In this document: positions 1 through 10,816 of the stretch, one piece after another
How the letters are laid out: every line of letters starts with the position of its first letter
Numbering within the stretch: position 1 is the first letter of the stretch
From: Todiramphus chloris collaris
Lineage: Eukaryota; Chordata; Aves; Coraciiformes; Alcedinidae
Assembly: GCA_025345505.1 (NCBI GenBank)
Contig: JANVCC010000022.1
Coordinates: 34,049,741-34,113,740, forward strand
Length of the DNA: 64,000 nt
Direction of reading: 5' to 3'
Notes under the pieces: model-generated
Database searches by the model: none
What the model saw: the letters and a program-made list of their open reading frames with translations, nothing else
What the model was told of the DNA's origin: nothing
Made by a program: the position numbers and the translations under genes

Positions 1-2754
1 TAAACTGAACACTGGAAGCCAGAGAAATAGATTTCAAATCCAGATTTGAGTGTGGATGCCCTAGAAGAAAAAGATTGCCCTGTTCCATTAGCAATGAAAA
101 TGAAGTTGAAAAATTCTCATGTAAGGTAATTGCTATGGTTTTGTGTGATGGACCACCAGCAAGATAATCAGCTTTTAGAAGTGAGATGTGATCAAACCTC
201 CATTTAAATCATCGGAACCCTGTTGATTTACTGTGGTTAAGCATTTTGCAGCAGATTTTTTTCTTCAATGAATAGATGCAGGGAAAAATAATTGTGTAGT
301 TTATACAATTTCCTGCTACCTGATGGTTTAAAAGTGATTTGCAGCATGACCAAAAAAGAGTGGCTCATGTCACTGTGTACTCCATTGAGGCAAGGTATAT
401 GTCAGTGAACTCTAGAGAAATTTATATACATGGTAAGAAGTTTGCTTCTTAGTAGTGTGGGATACAAGTAAAGTAAGCAAAATTAAGTGGTCTGCTTCGT
501 TTCTCTCCTGCCTTTGGTAAAATGACTATTAACACACATCTGGGTGAAAGGCAGACAAGGGAGTTATGTTTTGAAAGACATTTAGTTCTAGATAAGAAAG
601 CATGTCAAAGTACAAATGGGGCCACAGGGGAGATGAAACACTGCATAGTGTTGTGGTTTGATTCAGCTGAAATGGAAAGGAATCTCTCTCCATATTTGAG
701 TAAATATTAACAGATACAGAATCGGGAGGTGAGAGCCAAGTCAAAATGCTCTTCTTGACATGTTTTCCACTGCTGAATTTCGAAGACCTGACGGTTCCTC
801 ATATAAAGGTGCAGAACCTGTGAAACTGCAGATGTTTAACGTTCCATGGGGTAAAGGAAGAGTCAATATGTGACCTGAAGAGAATAGCTTTTCAGTATTT
901 ATGTGAGAGGCCAGTGATCATCCTGAGATATTTGGGAGTGAGGGGAGAGGGGATGGAATTGCCTGTATATGCTGCAATGGCTTTAGACAACAACATACTT
1001 AGAATATATATTATGAATATATATTGAGAGAAAGAGAGCAAAATCATCACATTTGCTTATCAGCTGGAATTCTGCCCAGTATACTCACACTAACCATAAA
1101 AGGATTATTCTGTGTTTCTTCCCTAGCTGGAGCAGATGTGGGGAGTATGACTGATGCTCCTCTCTATACTATTATCACAAACAGATAGCTATCAGAAAGT
1201 CAGTCTCTTCCTGGCTTTGCAATGTGTCTCAAGACTGTGACAGCACTGACATGAGGCATATTTTAAACTGCCTGTAGATTCCAGAAAGAATGAGAGATTT
1301 AATATGGGGGAATGTTCACTGATAAAAGTCACTTATTTACCATGCCCACTCTTTGTGCTGCATTCCAAAAACAGATAAAAAGCAAGAAATAATAATAAAA
1401 ATATATAGAATTGGGTTTATTAAAATGTGATTTTGTCCATCACCGGAAAATTATTTGCCTCACTGCAGGACTGAAAACTATGAGAAAGGGAAGGAAAAGG
1501 TACGTGTCCTGTTAAGCAGAAGATAGAACAAGAAGAAATGATTTATAGAGAGAGCATTAATGTCCATGAAGATCATGGGAAAGCCAGAATGTATTGGGAC
1601 ATACTTTTAATCCAGTCTGCCCTGTGCTTGCAGCAAGAACAATCATTTATTGGTTCTTTCTAGCATCAGCAAATTGAGTGGTAAAAACTATGCATCTTTT
1701 ATGTGCTATTAAAGACATATGGGATACATATCCAACCCTTCTTTAAATTAAATACATATACCTAGAACCAGTTGTAGTCAGTGATTAAGCAGCTGCTCAG
1801 GGCAAGGCATAGGTCCTGCTGCCTGACCTGTCATGGCCCTGAGAAGTGAAGCACTACACTGCTGCCTCAGGGAGAGGCTGCAGGCATTTGCATCAGAAAG
1901 ATGACCTACTCTGGCAATAGGAAACTCCATCACCACTTTCACAATCCCTCTGCCAATAACAGCCTAAATGACACTTATGTCCAAAGCTCTCCTTTGGACT
2001 GTGTTCCAGTGTCGATGCTTGTCAAAGAAATTAGAGTAATATTAGATTTGACATAGGAATAGTTTGGTGCCAGGTGATGGGGAAAGATTAGCTCTTTTGT
2101 ATCTTGGAATGTGCTACCAAAAACTTCACTGTTATCACAAGCTGAAATTACGACTGCAAGGTTGGTATCAAAAATGTAATACAGATCATATAATCTTGTT
2201 TTCCAGCCAGACCACTTAACAATGCACATAAAAATACTGCATAAAAAGGAATCTAATGCCTCAGATCTTTACAAATGTCTAACAAATACCACTTTGACGG
2301 AGAGGAAAAAACATTATGCATAAATCATCAATATATGTTCCTTTATTCAAATAACATATTTATGTATATTGAACATTGTCATTTTACAGTTTACCATGAA
2401 AAATTATCTTTCCTTGGTTTCAGAAAAGAGATAGACAGCTGGTGGACTCAATATGTAAGAATGTTTTCCCATTTAAAAGGCTTAAGTAGTTGTCTTTCAT
2501 GAGGACAGAGATCAGCTATGAGGAGCAGCAAAGTTTATCTATGCTTTGTTAGACTTCAGCAAAAGGTGTATATTCTTGGAAACATTACAGTCTATAGAGA
2601 TATAGTATTAGACATATGCCAGAGATTTGCTTTGGACTAGGCAATACTTTTTAAATGGCTTTTCAACATGATCTCCTTACTGTGTTTGGGTTTTTTTTTT
2701 TGTGAGCTTCAGCTGAATCCTTAATGTTGTCTTAACCCTTTCATTGTGGGGACA

Positions 2755-2880
2755 GGGGCAGTAATAATTTTTATTATCACTTTTAAATTTTAATTATTAA
2801 ATTCTATTTTATTATAATTAAAAATTTAATGTATATATAATACAATTATAGAGACACAATTATCTTTTTAAATTAAATAT
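2755..2880. repeat. A/T-only low-complexity block
   Basis: About 125 bases are almost entirely A and T, made of interleaved TTAAAT, AATTA and TATATA stretches. No regular repeat unit is visible, so this is low-complexity sequence rather than a microsatellite. A scaffold-attachment role is possible for such sequence but cannot be shown here. Confidence 0.7.
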
Positions 2881-3329
2881 TAAAAAGTGGTAAAAAGGAG
2901 TTCACATTGCATGCTGCCCTTTTTCATGAATTGAAAAGAAAACTTAGTCAAGTTAAAGTGAAATTATTGGGAAGAGAGGGATGAACATTATTATGAGAAA
3001 AGAGACTGTAACTGTCTGCTTTTAGATGAAATCAAAGAACAGGTTCATCATTTTTCCCTGTGGCAATTTAATTCACATTTTGCACTGTTCAGGTAGAAGC
3101 ATATTAATGGCAAATTACAGAAAGCAAGTCATTGTAATGCAGGGAATAACTAATTCCATTGTTAAAATGTATGAGTGCTTCTCAGTCAAGGATAAATGAT
3201 GGTGCCTTTTCAATGCATAAGTAAAAATCCTCAGTGCAGTCAGGAAAGTGATGAAAGGTAAAGATACTCTATCGTCTTAAAACTCACATCCTCATCTGAA
3301 TAGCTCATGTCCTGCAAGCCAGACCCATT

Positions 3330-3351
3330 AAAAAAAAAAAAAAAAAAAAAA
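3330..3351 (+). repeat. A22 homopolymer
   Basis: An uninterrupted run of 22 A residues. No retroelement 3' end is recognisable just upstream, so it is not clearly a poly(A) tail. Confidence 0.9.
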
Positions 3352-6300
3352 TTCAGAAAGGACAAATTCTTGTCTTCCATGTCATGCTGGTTATTTTGAT
3401 CATTTTTCGTCACTCTGGGCATATTGTTTTCACAAATTTCCCTGTAAATTTATTAAAATAGACCTTGGTGTCTGTGAGATCAACCAAACCACAGTCACTT
3501 CTGCAAAGTGTGGGAGAGGAAAACATTTAAAAGGACAAAGAGAATTGAAGTGTAAAACTTCACTGCCACTGTAAAATCAAGGAAAATTCCTAAAATCAGA
3601 TTTTTTTTAATGCAAAGTAATTTTGGTCAATGAGTTTTGTTTAACCTATTGTTTCCTCTTCTTCTTCAGCACTAGGGATCAATGTGTTGTTCTGAGTAAC
3701 CTTTTTAAATCTTTAAAGTCAGTAGTCTTTTTTTTCAGTTCATTGTCCTCTTGATAGTTTCCCAGAAACTGTGACCAGACTAAGCACACAGAGAAACTGA
3801 AGATCTGTTGAACAGAGTACTTTTGTTGTACAGCAGCGATGTACAGCTGATTTTTATGGGCTAGATCAATAATTTACCATTTTGAGATACGTTAATAACA
3901 GTGAGATAAAGTCCAAATGTAATGGCAAATTTTCTGTTTCTCATCAGTCTATTCTTCACATATTTATGATCCCTCGTTTTCATTCTTTTCACTTTCTGAA
4001 AATGTTTTATTTATTTGTATCTCAGTAGTGAAAAAAAAAAAAGTATTGCTCTGTTGCCTTCATAACTATACACAAATACAGGAACAAAGTAGCTTAAGAA
4101 AGTGTCCTGTTGGTATGACAAATTCAAATATGAAAAAATCAAATAATATATTTTTAGATTACTAACACTGATTAAATATTTTCCTTAACAGTAAGCCTTT
4201 AATAGAAAAAAGATGTTGAAGCATTATCATAATAATAAAAATGGAGACAAAAGTCTTACTTAGATGGTACAAGTAGAGCTGATATTTCTGTCTGCTCTGC
4301 TATGGAAAAAAACCTCATTCTGGACTGGAAGATTTGCTGCTTTTCAGGTAAAGACCAGGTAAGGTCAGAAAAAAGGCTCTGAAGCTAATCTCATGGGTTG
4401 CTTTATTTATTCCTTCCTATCAGTGGCAAGTCAAACCTGCTTAGTTTAAAAGTCAGAAATACAAGATGAGGTTGATGTCTTTGTTTTGACTCCACCTCCA
4501 CAATTTCAAGCTGGGGTTTGAAGATCAGTTTGTTTTCTTTCTCCATTAAAGATTCTTCCACAAGATACTGTCTGACTCTTTTGTTCTCAAAGTAAAAAGA
4601 AGGAAAATATTGTGGGTCTAAGTGATAACAGTAATTCCATCTCTCACTGAGAGGACTGTCAAGACTCGTCCCTCATACTGGCTCCCTGATATCTATCATA
4701 CTCTATGGCAACTATAGCAGCTCTCCATTATTTTTGTCTTTATGCACTCGGACTGTAAAACCCTCACAAAGGCAGCTTTTCTTACCCTGTCTTGACTTGT
4801 ACGTAGTGCAGTTTTTAGTTGCTGTGGTAAACAGTCCCTGAGTATACCTTTACATATCTTGGGCACCGTAAAGATATCTCCATGCCTACTGCATTATATT
4901 TCACTCTACAGTATTCACAATTCTCCATTAAATTTCTTGTCACTTGTTCTGTCATATTATTCTTCAGATGTTCCTGTTTAAATTCAGTGTGACTGTTCAC
5001 AGAAGAGGGTGATGCTCAGTGTAAGTAAAGATTAGCAAACTTTGACAAGAGCAATTAGAGCAGTCCATTTACTACTGCAATTTAAAGAGGACTATATGCA
5101 TGTCATAGATACTGCTGTGCTGTGCCATTTCAGATATCCTAATTTCAGCTGGCTTCAGTAACTCCAGGACAGTCTTCATTTAGTAGTCTGGCTATCAGGA
5201 GGGAAAAGAAAAACAAACAAACCATGACTCATGTAGAACAATTTACGCAGAAAAGTTGCAATGCAAATTGCAAGCTCTTCTATTACTGTGTATTACATTC
5301 ATATACGCCATATATATGTATGTGTACACAAAATACTTTGCACTGTATCTACTGTGTCTTCCTTGCCTTTTTACAAGTAATTTTGAAAACTGGCAAGGAA
5401 AATTTAAGTCAGTCCTTTGCTGACAGTTTCTGCATGATGCACCCTACACATCATTCATCACTGATTGCTCCTACTACAAGGTCAGTCATCAGTAAAATAC
5501 TGTGGGATCCTACACTGGGTCAATATTATATATTATTAATTTTGCCTCAGTCTTTCATAGAACTGAAGGGGGAGAAAGACAACAAAGCTGTTTAGCCTTT
5601 TAAAATAGCTTGGGTTTCAAGAACAAAATGAACCTTTCAAAGAAGCCCTGAATATTCTCTGCTTAGAAATAATGGCTAACTCACCTACCACCATTGTAAT
5701 GACAAGTCACAGATCAAAATTTCCATATGGCTGCATATGTGGGAGACCTGAAAGAAGGAGGATTGCTTGGGTTGAATCTTGAGCACCCGTGTATGGCCAG
5801 CCTCTGCAGCTGTCCCCAGCCCTGGGGTCAGATTTGCTACAGCTGCCGCACAGCTCTTGACAGAATCACTTGGCATAACACCATGAGGAGGGAGAATTTG
5901 ATCTGCTGGCAGATTAAATAAAGCTTGACAGTCATGATGAACACCTATGTTCAGGTATGTACCTACAGGACCAGATCTGTCACCATCTGACACGTCCCAT
6001 TGAAGACAATCTTTGTGAAGTGCCTGAAAATCAAGACACTCCTTTCCATGGGAATAAAGACTTGTTATCCATCCATTGCTGATGGAAGGGGGATTGATTG
6101 GAGTCTAGATATGAAAGAGAAGATAAAATTGTAAAATTGTCCTTTTTCCTGTTTTATCTAATTTGAATTCCAACCCATTACTTTGAAAGTCCAATCAATT
6201 TAACAGATACAGCCAGACGATAGACTATTCTTTCCCTTATTCAATTGGTGAAGACTTTTCTCTCAAAAGAACTTTTCCATTAAAAATGTAGTCACTACCA

Positions 6301-7928
6301 AAAGATTTCTTTTTTCCTTTCTCCTCTCTTTATTTTTTTAATAGAAGTTTTCTAGTCTCTATCTTCAGAGACTGTTGTCTGGACTTTTTTCACTATCCAT
6401 CTCCAATGTCAGTAATGATTGACAAATAAGAGCAGTAATAATGATAGTTGTAACATTTTACTTTTAGCTAACAGGATACATTTAAAAAAAAAAAATGTCA
6501 TTCCATGTCATGTGTGTATATATTGGTTGCTGAAATAAATATATTACAGAAAAGTATTGTTGTTGGTTTTATGTTTCTAGAAATTCTGTTTAAATGGATT
6601 TGTTGAAAGAACCAATGTTATTTCACTGAATTTTACCTTCTGGTACAACATCTCATGAAATCCTGTTAACATTACAGTCTTAAGTCTGCATCATTAAATG
6701 CAAATATTGCTACTTAGGTGGTTGGGCACATTTTTAAGAAATCATATATCAAAATGATACTTGCATTTGTATAGCTATTACATTGCATCTCAAGAAATAT
6801 AACACAATGAAATTACTTATTTTCCATAGATTTGAAATGTATATTTTAAAAGTCCTGACAACACTACAGAATGTGATGATTTATTTTTTTTTTTCATTTT
6901 TACAAGAACCAATCAGATTTTGTAAACACACATACACTCACAGTAGGAAGCTTTACTCCTCACTGAAGCCTTTTTTTTTTTTTTTATACTCTTCTTCACT
7001 TGGCAGAATTACACTCCCGGGCCTTTTTTTTTCCTACTTGTTTGAATCACTGTGAATAATGTCGATTCATGCTCAGGACCGCCTACTTCTTCGGTAAATC
7101 TATGTACATGACTCAACTTGCCCAAATTTCAACAAATTCTCCACTAAATAGAAATGGACATGTTTTGGGGAAGGAGAGAGGAGCTGTCGCAAGAGTAGTA
7201 CCTGTACTTTAAAGAGTGACCTTGCCACCTACACTGTGAAACACCGGGGCTAAAAATAAGTATACCATGGAAGTGTGCAGTTCATTATTTATATTTCTAA
7301 AATGGCTTTTTTTTTTTTTAATTTCTGGGCCAAGATTCTCATAGGTTATCAAACTTTTGAATTCATGCATGCAGATAAAACATTACATTCACTCCTTTAG
7401 AAAAAATACGTCTGCTTAGCATCTTCAGCACTATTTCTCTCATGTTATGCAAACTGACACACATTTATTTAATATCTGGCTATTGGAACAAACATAAAGC
7501 ACATCACTAAGTCTATAAATACCAGTTCAGACATATTCCCCACATTATTCTGGATTTAAAAAACCCAAAAAATGTTTTGTTCCTTAAAAGCTTGGTATTC
7601 CATCCCAACTGCACATAACAATTTCTTGTGCAGGGAATCCAGTCCACCATTAAGTCAGAAGTTCAAAGTGCTTCAGGTTAAGGAGTTTGAAGGGAAACAA
7701 CAAATTTGTTATGTAAGCATCACAAGCCAGGTGCTTTTAAAGCAATTCAAACTAGTAAGTGGTTTGCTTGTCCTTCATTTCACAGAAAATATCTAGTCTT
7801 ATTCCATAATTTCTCATTTTAAATTTAATTATTTGGTTTCTGTGCAAAATTACAATCTTTTTTCAAAGCAGAAGAATTACAGTTACGCAATTTAAATTCA
7901 CATACTTATTAAAAATGGAGAACCATTT

Positions 7929-8400
7929 TGTGGTGGGTTGACCCTGGCACGGCACCAGGTGCCCACCAAGCCCTTCTATCACTCCCCCCCGACCCCCTTC
8001 AGCACAGCACACAGGGAGAGAATAAGACACAAAGCAAAGGGCCATGGGTTATGATAGATAAGGTGTTATTCTCTACTTCCCGTCCGCAGGTGATGTCGGG
8101 CCGAGTCCAGGAAGCAGGGCTCCAGGAACATGTAGCAGCCTCTTGGAGGACAAAGCAGAATGCCCCCACCATCCTCCTCCTGCCCTCTCCCTTTATAGTT
8201 GAGTTGACATCATATGGTATGGAATATCCCACTGGTCAGCTCAGATCAGCTGTATCCTCTCCCTCATCTTTCCCCCCCAGCCTCTGGTGCCGTGTGAGCA
8301 CTGGCAGTCATGACACGGGTGTGTTATCAACACCCTCCAGCTCCCAGTGCTGCAGCAGGAGGGCTGGATGGGGAAAAAAAGCTCAGCCAGACCCACTACA
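7929..8400 (-). mobile_element. 3' LTR of the ERVL-type provirus
   Basis: Read on the minus strand, the LTR runs from TGTAGTGGGTCTGG at 8400 to AACCCACCACA at 7929, giving the expected TG...CA ends and 472 bp. It matches the plus-strand solo LTR at 45107-45578 along its whole length; by eye about a dozen differences occur in the first 220 bases. It contains a TATAAA box about 205 bases from its start and a C-rich/G-rich run near the middle and near the end. The outer flank is CATTT at 7924-7928, but no matching duplication can be tested because the other LTR is gone. Confidence 0.92.
8192..8197 (-). promoter_or_regulatory. LTR TATA box
   Basis: On the minus strand this reads CTATAAAGGG. It is about 203 bases inside the LTR, the expected place for the U3 promoter, and it lies at the same offset as the TATA box of the solo LTR at 45312. 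Activity is not shown. Confidence 0.6.
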
Positions 8401-8413
8401 ATCACCACCCCTT
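8401..8413 (-). promoter_or_regulatory. Polypurine tract before the 3' LTR
   Basis: Immediately upstream of the LTR start on the minus strand the sequence is AAGGGGTGGTGAT, purine-rich and in the position where retroviruses prime plus-strand DNA synthesis. It is interrupted by T residues, so either it has decayed or the family tolerates them. Confidence 0.55.
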
Positions 8414-8547
8414 ATTCCATACCATTTGCATTATGCTCAGGCCCCACATAATACATACGTAAACCATCTCTAAACCCAACCAATACATTGTCATCAACTA
8501 CTATCCCCAGTCTTTTAACAGATAGTCCCTCATTCCATGAGCTTCCT

Positions 8548-8781
8548 TCACTCGATGACTTGGGTCTCATCTATTAAGGTGGATGTTCTGGACAGAAGCA
8601 GTATGTCTGATTGTTGGGCACCAACACCGGCTAGATCTTGGTCCTCGCCGTACTCATCGGGTCCTTCACCAAATTCACTTTCTGTTATTCCATCTCCCTC
8701 CGACAGCATCATTTCCTGCAACATACAGCTCACATTCCAGATTATCTTTCTGCCAAGGTCAAATCTCCTTGAGGTACACAC
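8548..8781 (-). CDS. Short acidic reading frame downstream of integrase
   Basis: A 77-codon minus-strand frame overlaps the last 40 bases of the integrase frame in a different register and ends about 150 bases before the 3' LTR. Its middle is strongly acidic (many Glu and Asp between about residues 25 and 50), and it has no transmembrane segment, so it is not an env remnant. It may be the true C-terminal extension of pol reached after a frameshift, a small accessory frame, or chance. I recognise no known domain. The open frame in an otherwise broken element is mildly suggestive, but 77 codons is short. Confidence 0.3.
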   Translation of the reverse strand: MCTSRRFDLGRKIIWNVSCMLQEMMLSEGDGITESEFGEGPDEYGEDQDLAGVGAQQSDILLLSRTSTLIDETQVIE

Positions 8782-9391
8782 TGGGTCTCACCATCCTCCC
8801 GCATTATCCACCAGGTATATCCAGGTCCCTGAGTAAAGACATCCCCATGAATGAGTTTGCCTTTTCCCAAGGGTCGAGCTATCCACACTGCCTTCCCCAA
8901 CCACCTCCCGGTGTGCACTACAGGGACCTTATCTCCTCCCACAACAGGTAGGGGTTTTGTTTGGGCAGGGCCAGGACAGCTAACAGATCCTATGGTGTTA
9001 ACTAACCAGGTGGCCTTTGCTAGATGTTTGTCCCACTGTTTAAAGATCCCACCCCCTAATGCTTTTAATGTGGTTTTTAACAGCCCATTGTACCTTTCAA
9101 TCTTCCCGGAGGCTTGTGCATGATAAGGGATGTGATACACCCACTCAATGCCATGCTCCTTGGCCCAGGCATCCACGAGGCTATTTCAAAAATGAGTTCC
9201 ATTGTTTGATTCAATTCTTTCTGGAGTACCATGCCTCCACAAAATCTGCTACTCAAGGCCCAGGATGGTGTTCCGGGCAGTGGCATGGGGCACCGGGTAC
9301 GTTTTCAGACACCCAGTGGTTGTTTCCACCATTGTAAGTACATGGCACTTACCCTGGCGGGTTTGTGGGAGAGTGATGTAGTCAACCTGCT
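8742..9391 (-). pseudogene. pol: ERVL-type integrase, catalytic core and C-terminal part
   Basis: This frame carries the integrase core. The first catalytic Asp is in a VDYITLP motif near 9375. The second catalytic position, in a motif ending NGTHF near 9200, reads Asn instead of Asp. The catalytic Glu is in GKIER, 35 residues after that Asn position, so DD35E spacing is kept. The frame is interrupted by a TAG at 9249-9251 and a TGA at 9186-9188. Below 9176 it is open for 144 codons and includes the C-terminal domain, rich in Trp, Gly and Lys. A one-base frameshift near 9390 separates it from the zinc-binding part of the same integrase. Integrase inserts proviral DNA into the host chromosome; this copy cannot act because of the stops and the lost Asp. 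Confidence 0.88.
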
Positions 9392-9943
9392 GGCCTCTCC
9401 ATATTTATATTTTAGCCAACGTTCTCCATACCACTGGGGCTTTAAACTCTTGGCTTGTTTGATTGCAGCACGTGTTTCACATCTGTGGATGACCTCTGTG
9501 ATAGCCTCCATGGTGAGATCCACCCCTCGATCCCGAGCCCATCTATAGGTTTCATCTCTTCCTTGATGACCTGAGGTGTCATGGGCCCATTGTGCTATAA
9601 ATAATTCACCCTTCCGCTGCCAATTCAGATCCACCTCAGCCACTGCCACCTTGGCAGCCTGGTCTGCAAGCTGGTTGTTCTGATGTTCTTCAGTGGCCCA
9701 GCTTCTGGGCACATGGACATCCACGTGGTGCACCTTCACCACCAGGTTCTCTACCCGAGCAGCAATGTCTTGCCACAGCCCAGCAGCCCAGATGGGTTTG
9801 CCTCTGCATTGCCAGTTGCTCTGTTTCCACTGCTGCAACCACCCCCACAGGGCGTTTGCCACCATCCAGGAGTCAGTGTAGAGATAGAGCACTGGCCACT
9901 TTTCTCGTTCGGCAATATCTAGGGCTAGTTGGATGGCTTTCAC
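9305..9943 (-). pseudogene. pol: RNase H C-terminal part and integrase zinc-binding domain
   Basis: The first 100 residues continue RNase H: a YTDS motif at residues 22-25 and LADQAA at 92-97 hold two of the catalytic acidic residues. The Glu that belongs to the set lies just upstream of the listed start, in an AEVKA motif. From about residue 115 comes the integrase HHCC zinc domain: His121, His126 and Cys155 are present, but the final Cys position (158) is Arg. The frame is the same as in the two pol segments upstream. The listed start is a GTG and is not a real initiation site; sequence continues in frame up to the TGA at 9995. The final 20 or so residues after about 9390 are out of frame. 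Confidence 0.87.
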
Positions 9944-9994
9944 TTCTGCAAACTGACTGGATTCACCGTGTCCTTCAGCAATTCTAATGACTTG

Positions 9995-10318
9995 TCATAG
10001 GGGACTCCACACAGCAGCCTTCCACTGTCGATGTTTTCCCACAATGCAACAAGACCCATCAGTGAACAGGGTGTATGGTTTTTCATCATCTGATAATGTG
10101 TTGTATGGTGGGGCCTCCTCAGCACGTTTCACCTCTACCTCTGGTGACATCCCAAAATCTTTGCCTTCTGGCCAGCTCATGATCACTTCCAGGATCTCTG
10201 GGTGACTGGGGTTCCCTATTCGAGCCCATTGTATTATCAATGCAATCCACTTGCTCCATGTGGCATCAGTTGCATGGTGTGTAGATGAGACTCTCCCTTT
10301 GAACATCCATCCCAGCAC
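9995..10318 (-). pseudogene. pol: RNase H N-terminal part of ERVL-type pol
   Basis: This 107-codon segment is in the same frame as its neighbours and is bounded by TGA codons at 10325 and 9995. It spans the RT connection and the start of RNase H, with a FTDGS motif at about residues 85-89 carrying the first catalytic Asp. RNase H degrades the RNA strand of the RNA-DNA hybrid during reverse transcription. It is not a gene of its own, only an open piece between two stops. Confidence 0.85.
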
Positions 10319-10324
10319 TGGCAG

Positions 10325-10807
10325 TCAGGGTGCCAGGAGGAGCTGTGCTTCCGTTCTGATCACTTCTGAGGCAGCTTGAACTCCTTCATATGCCGCCAGT
10401 ATATCCTTTTCCGTTGGAGTATAGTTGGCCTCAGATCCCCTATATCCTTGACTCCAAAAACCCAGAGGTTGGCCTCGTGTCTCCTTGAGTGCCCTCTGCC
10501 AGAGGCTCCAGGTAGGACCATTCTTCCCGGCTGTGCTGTAGAGTACATTTTTGATATTTGGTCCTGTCCGGACTGGCCCAAGGGCTACAGCATGCACAAT
10601 CTCCTGTTTAATTTGTTCAAAGGCCTGTTGCTGTTCAGGGCCCCAGTTAAAGTCATTCTTCTTCCGGGTCACATGGTAGAGCGGGCTCACAATGAGGCTG
10701 TAGTCTGGAATATGCGCTCTCCAGAAACCCACAGCACCCAGGAAAGCCTGTGTCTCCTTTTTGTTGGTTGGTGGAGACATTGCTGTTATCTTATTGATCA
10801 CATCCAT
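10325..10807 (-). pseudogene. pol: RT thumb/connection segment of ERVL-type pol
   Basis: This 160-codon piece follows directly from the RT segment in the same frame after one TGA at 10817-10819. It shows a KKETQAFLGAVGFWR stretch and a later YTPTEKDILA stretch, typical of the RT thumb and connection region of retroviral polymerases. It ends at a TGA at 10325-10327, after which the same frame continues into RNase H. Confidence 0.87.
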
Positions 10808-10816
10808 CGGAATGTG

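Larger units (their letters stand above)
1..7928. other. AT-rich non-coding DNA, no gene seen
   Basis: No open reading frame here resembles a protein family I recognise; the longest are about 100-120 codons and have no conserved motif. The region holds an almost pure A/T stretch at 2755-2880, a 22-base A tract at 3330-3351 and shorter T or A runs near 6480, 6890, 6970 and 7310. A modestly GC-richer patch at about 5720-6000 carries a 102-codon minus-strand frame with no recognisable domain. No CR1 tail or LTR end is visible. The best description is intron or intergenic DNA. Confidence 0.7.

Noticed and set aside
7928-8473. 181-codon plus-strand open frame
   Set aside because: It lies almost entirely inside the minus-strand 3' LTR, which is non-coding; the frame is a chance opening in GC-rich LTR sequence.
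8401-8741. Possible env or dUTPase gene downstream of integrase
   Set aside because: The space is only about 340 bases, with no signal peptide, membrane segment or dUTPase motif; only a short acidic frame is present.
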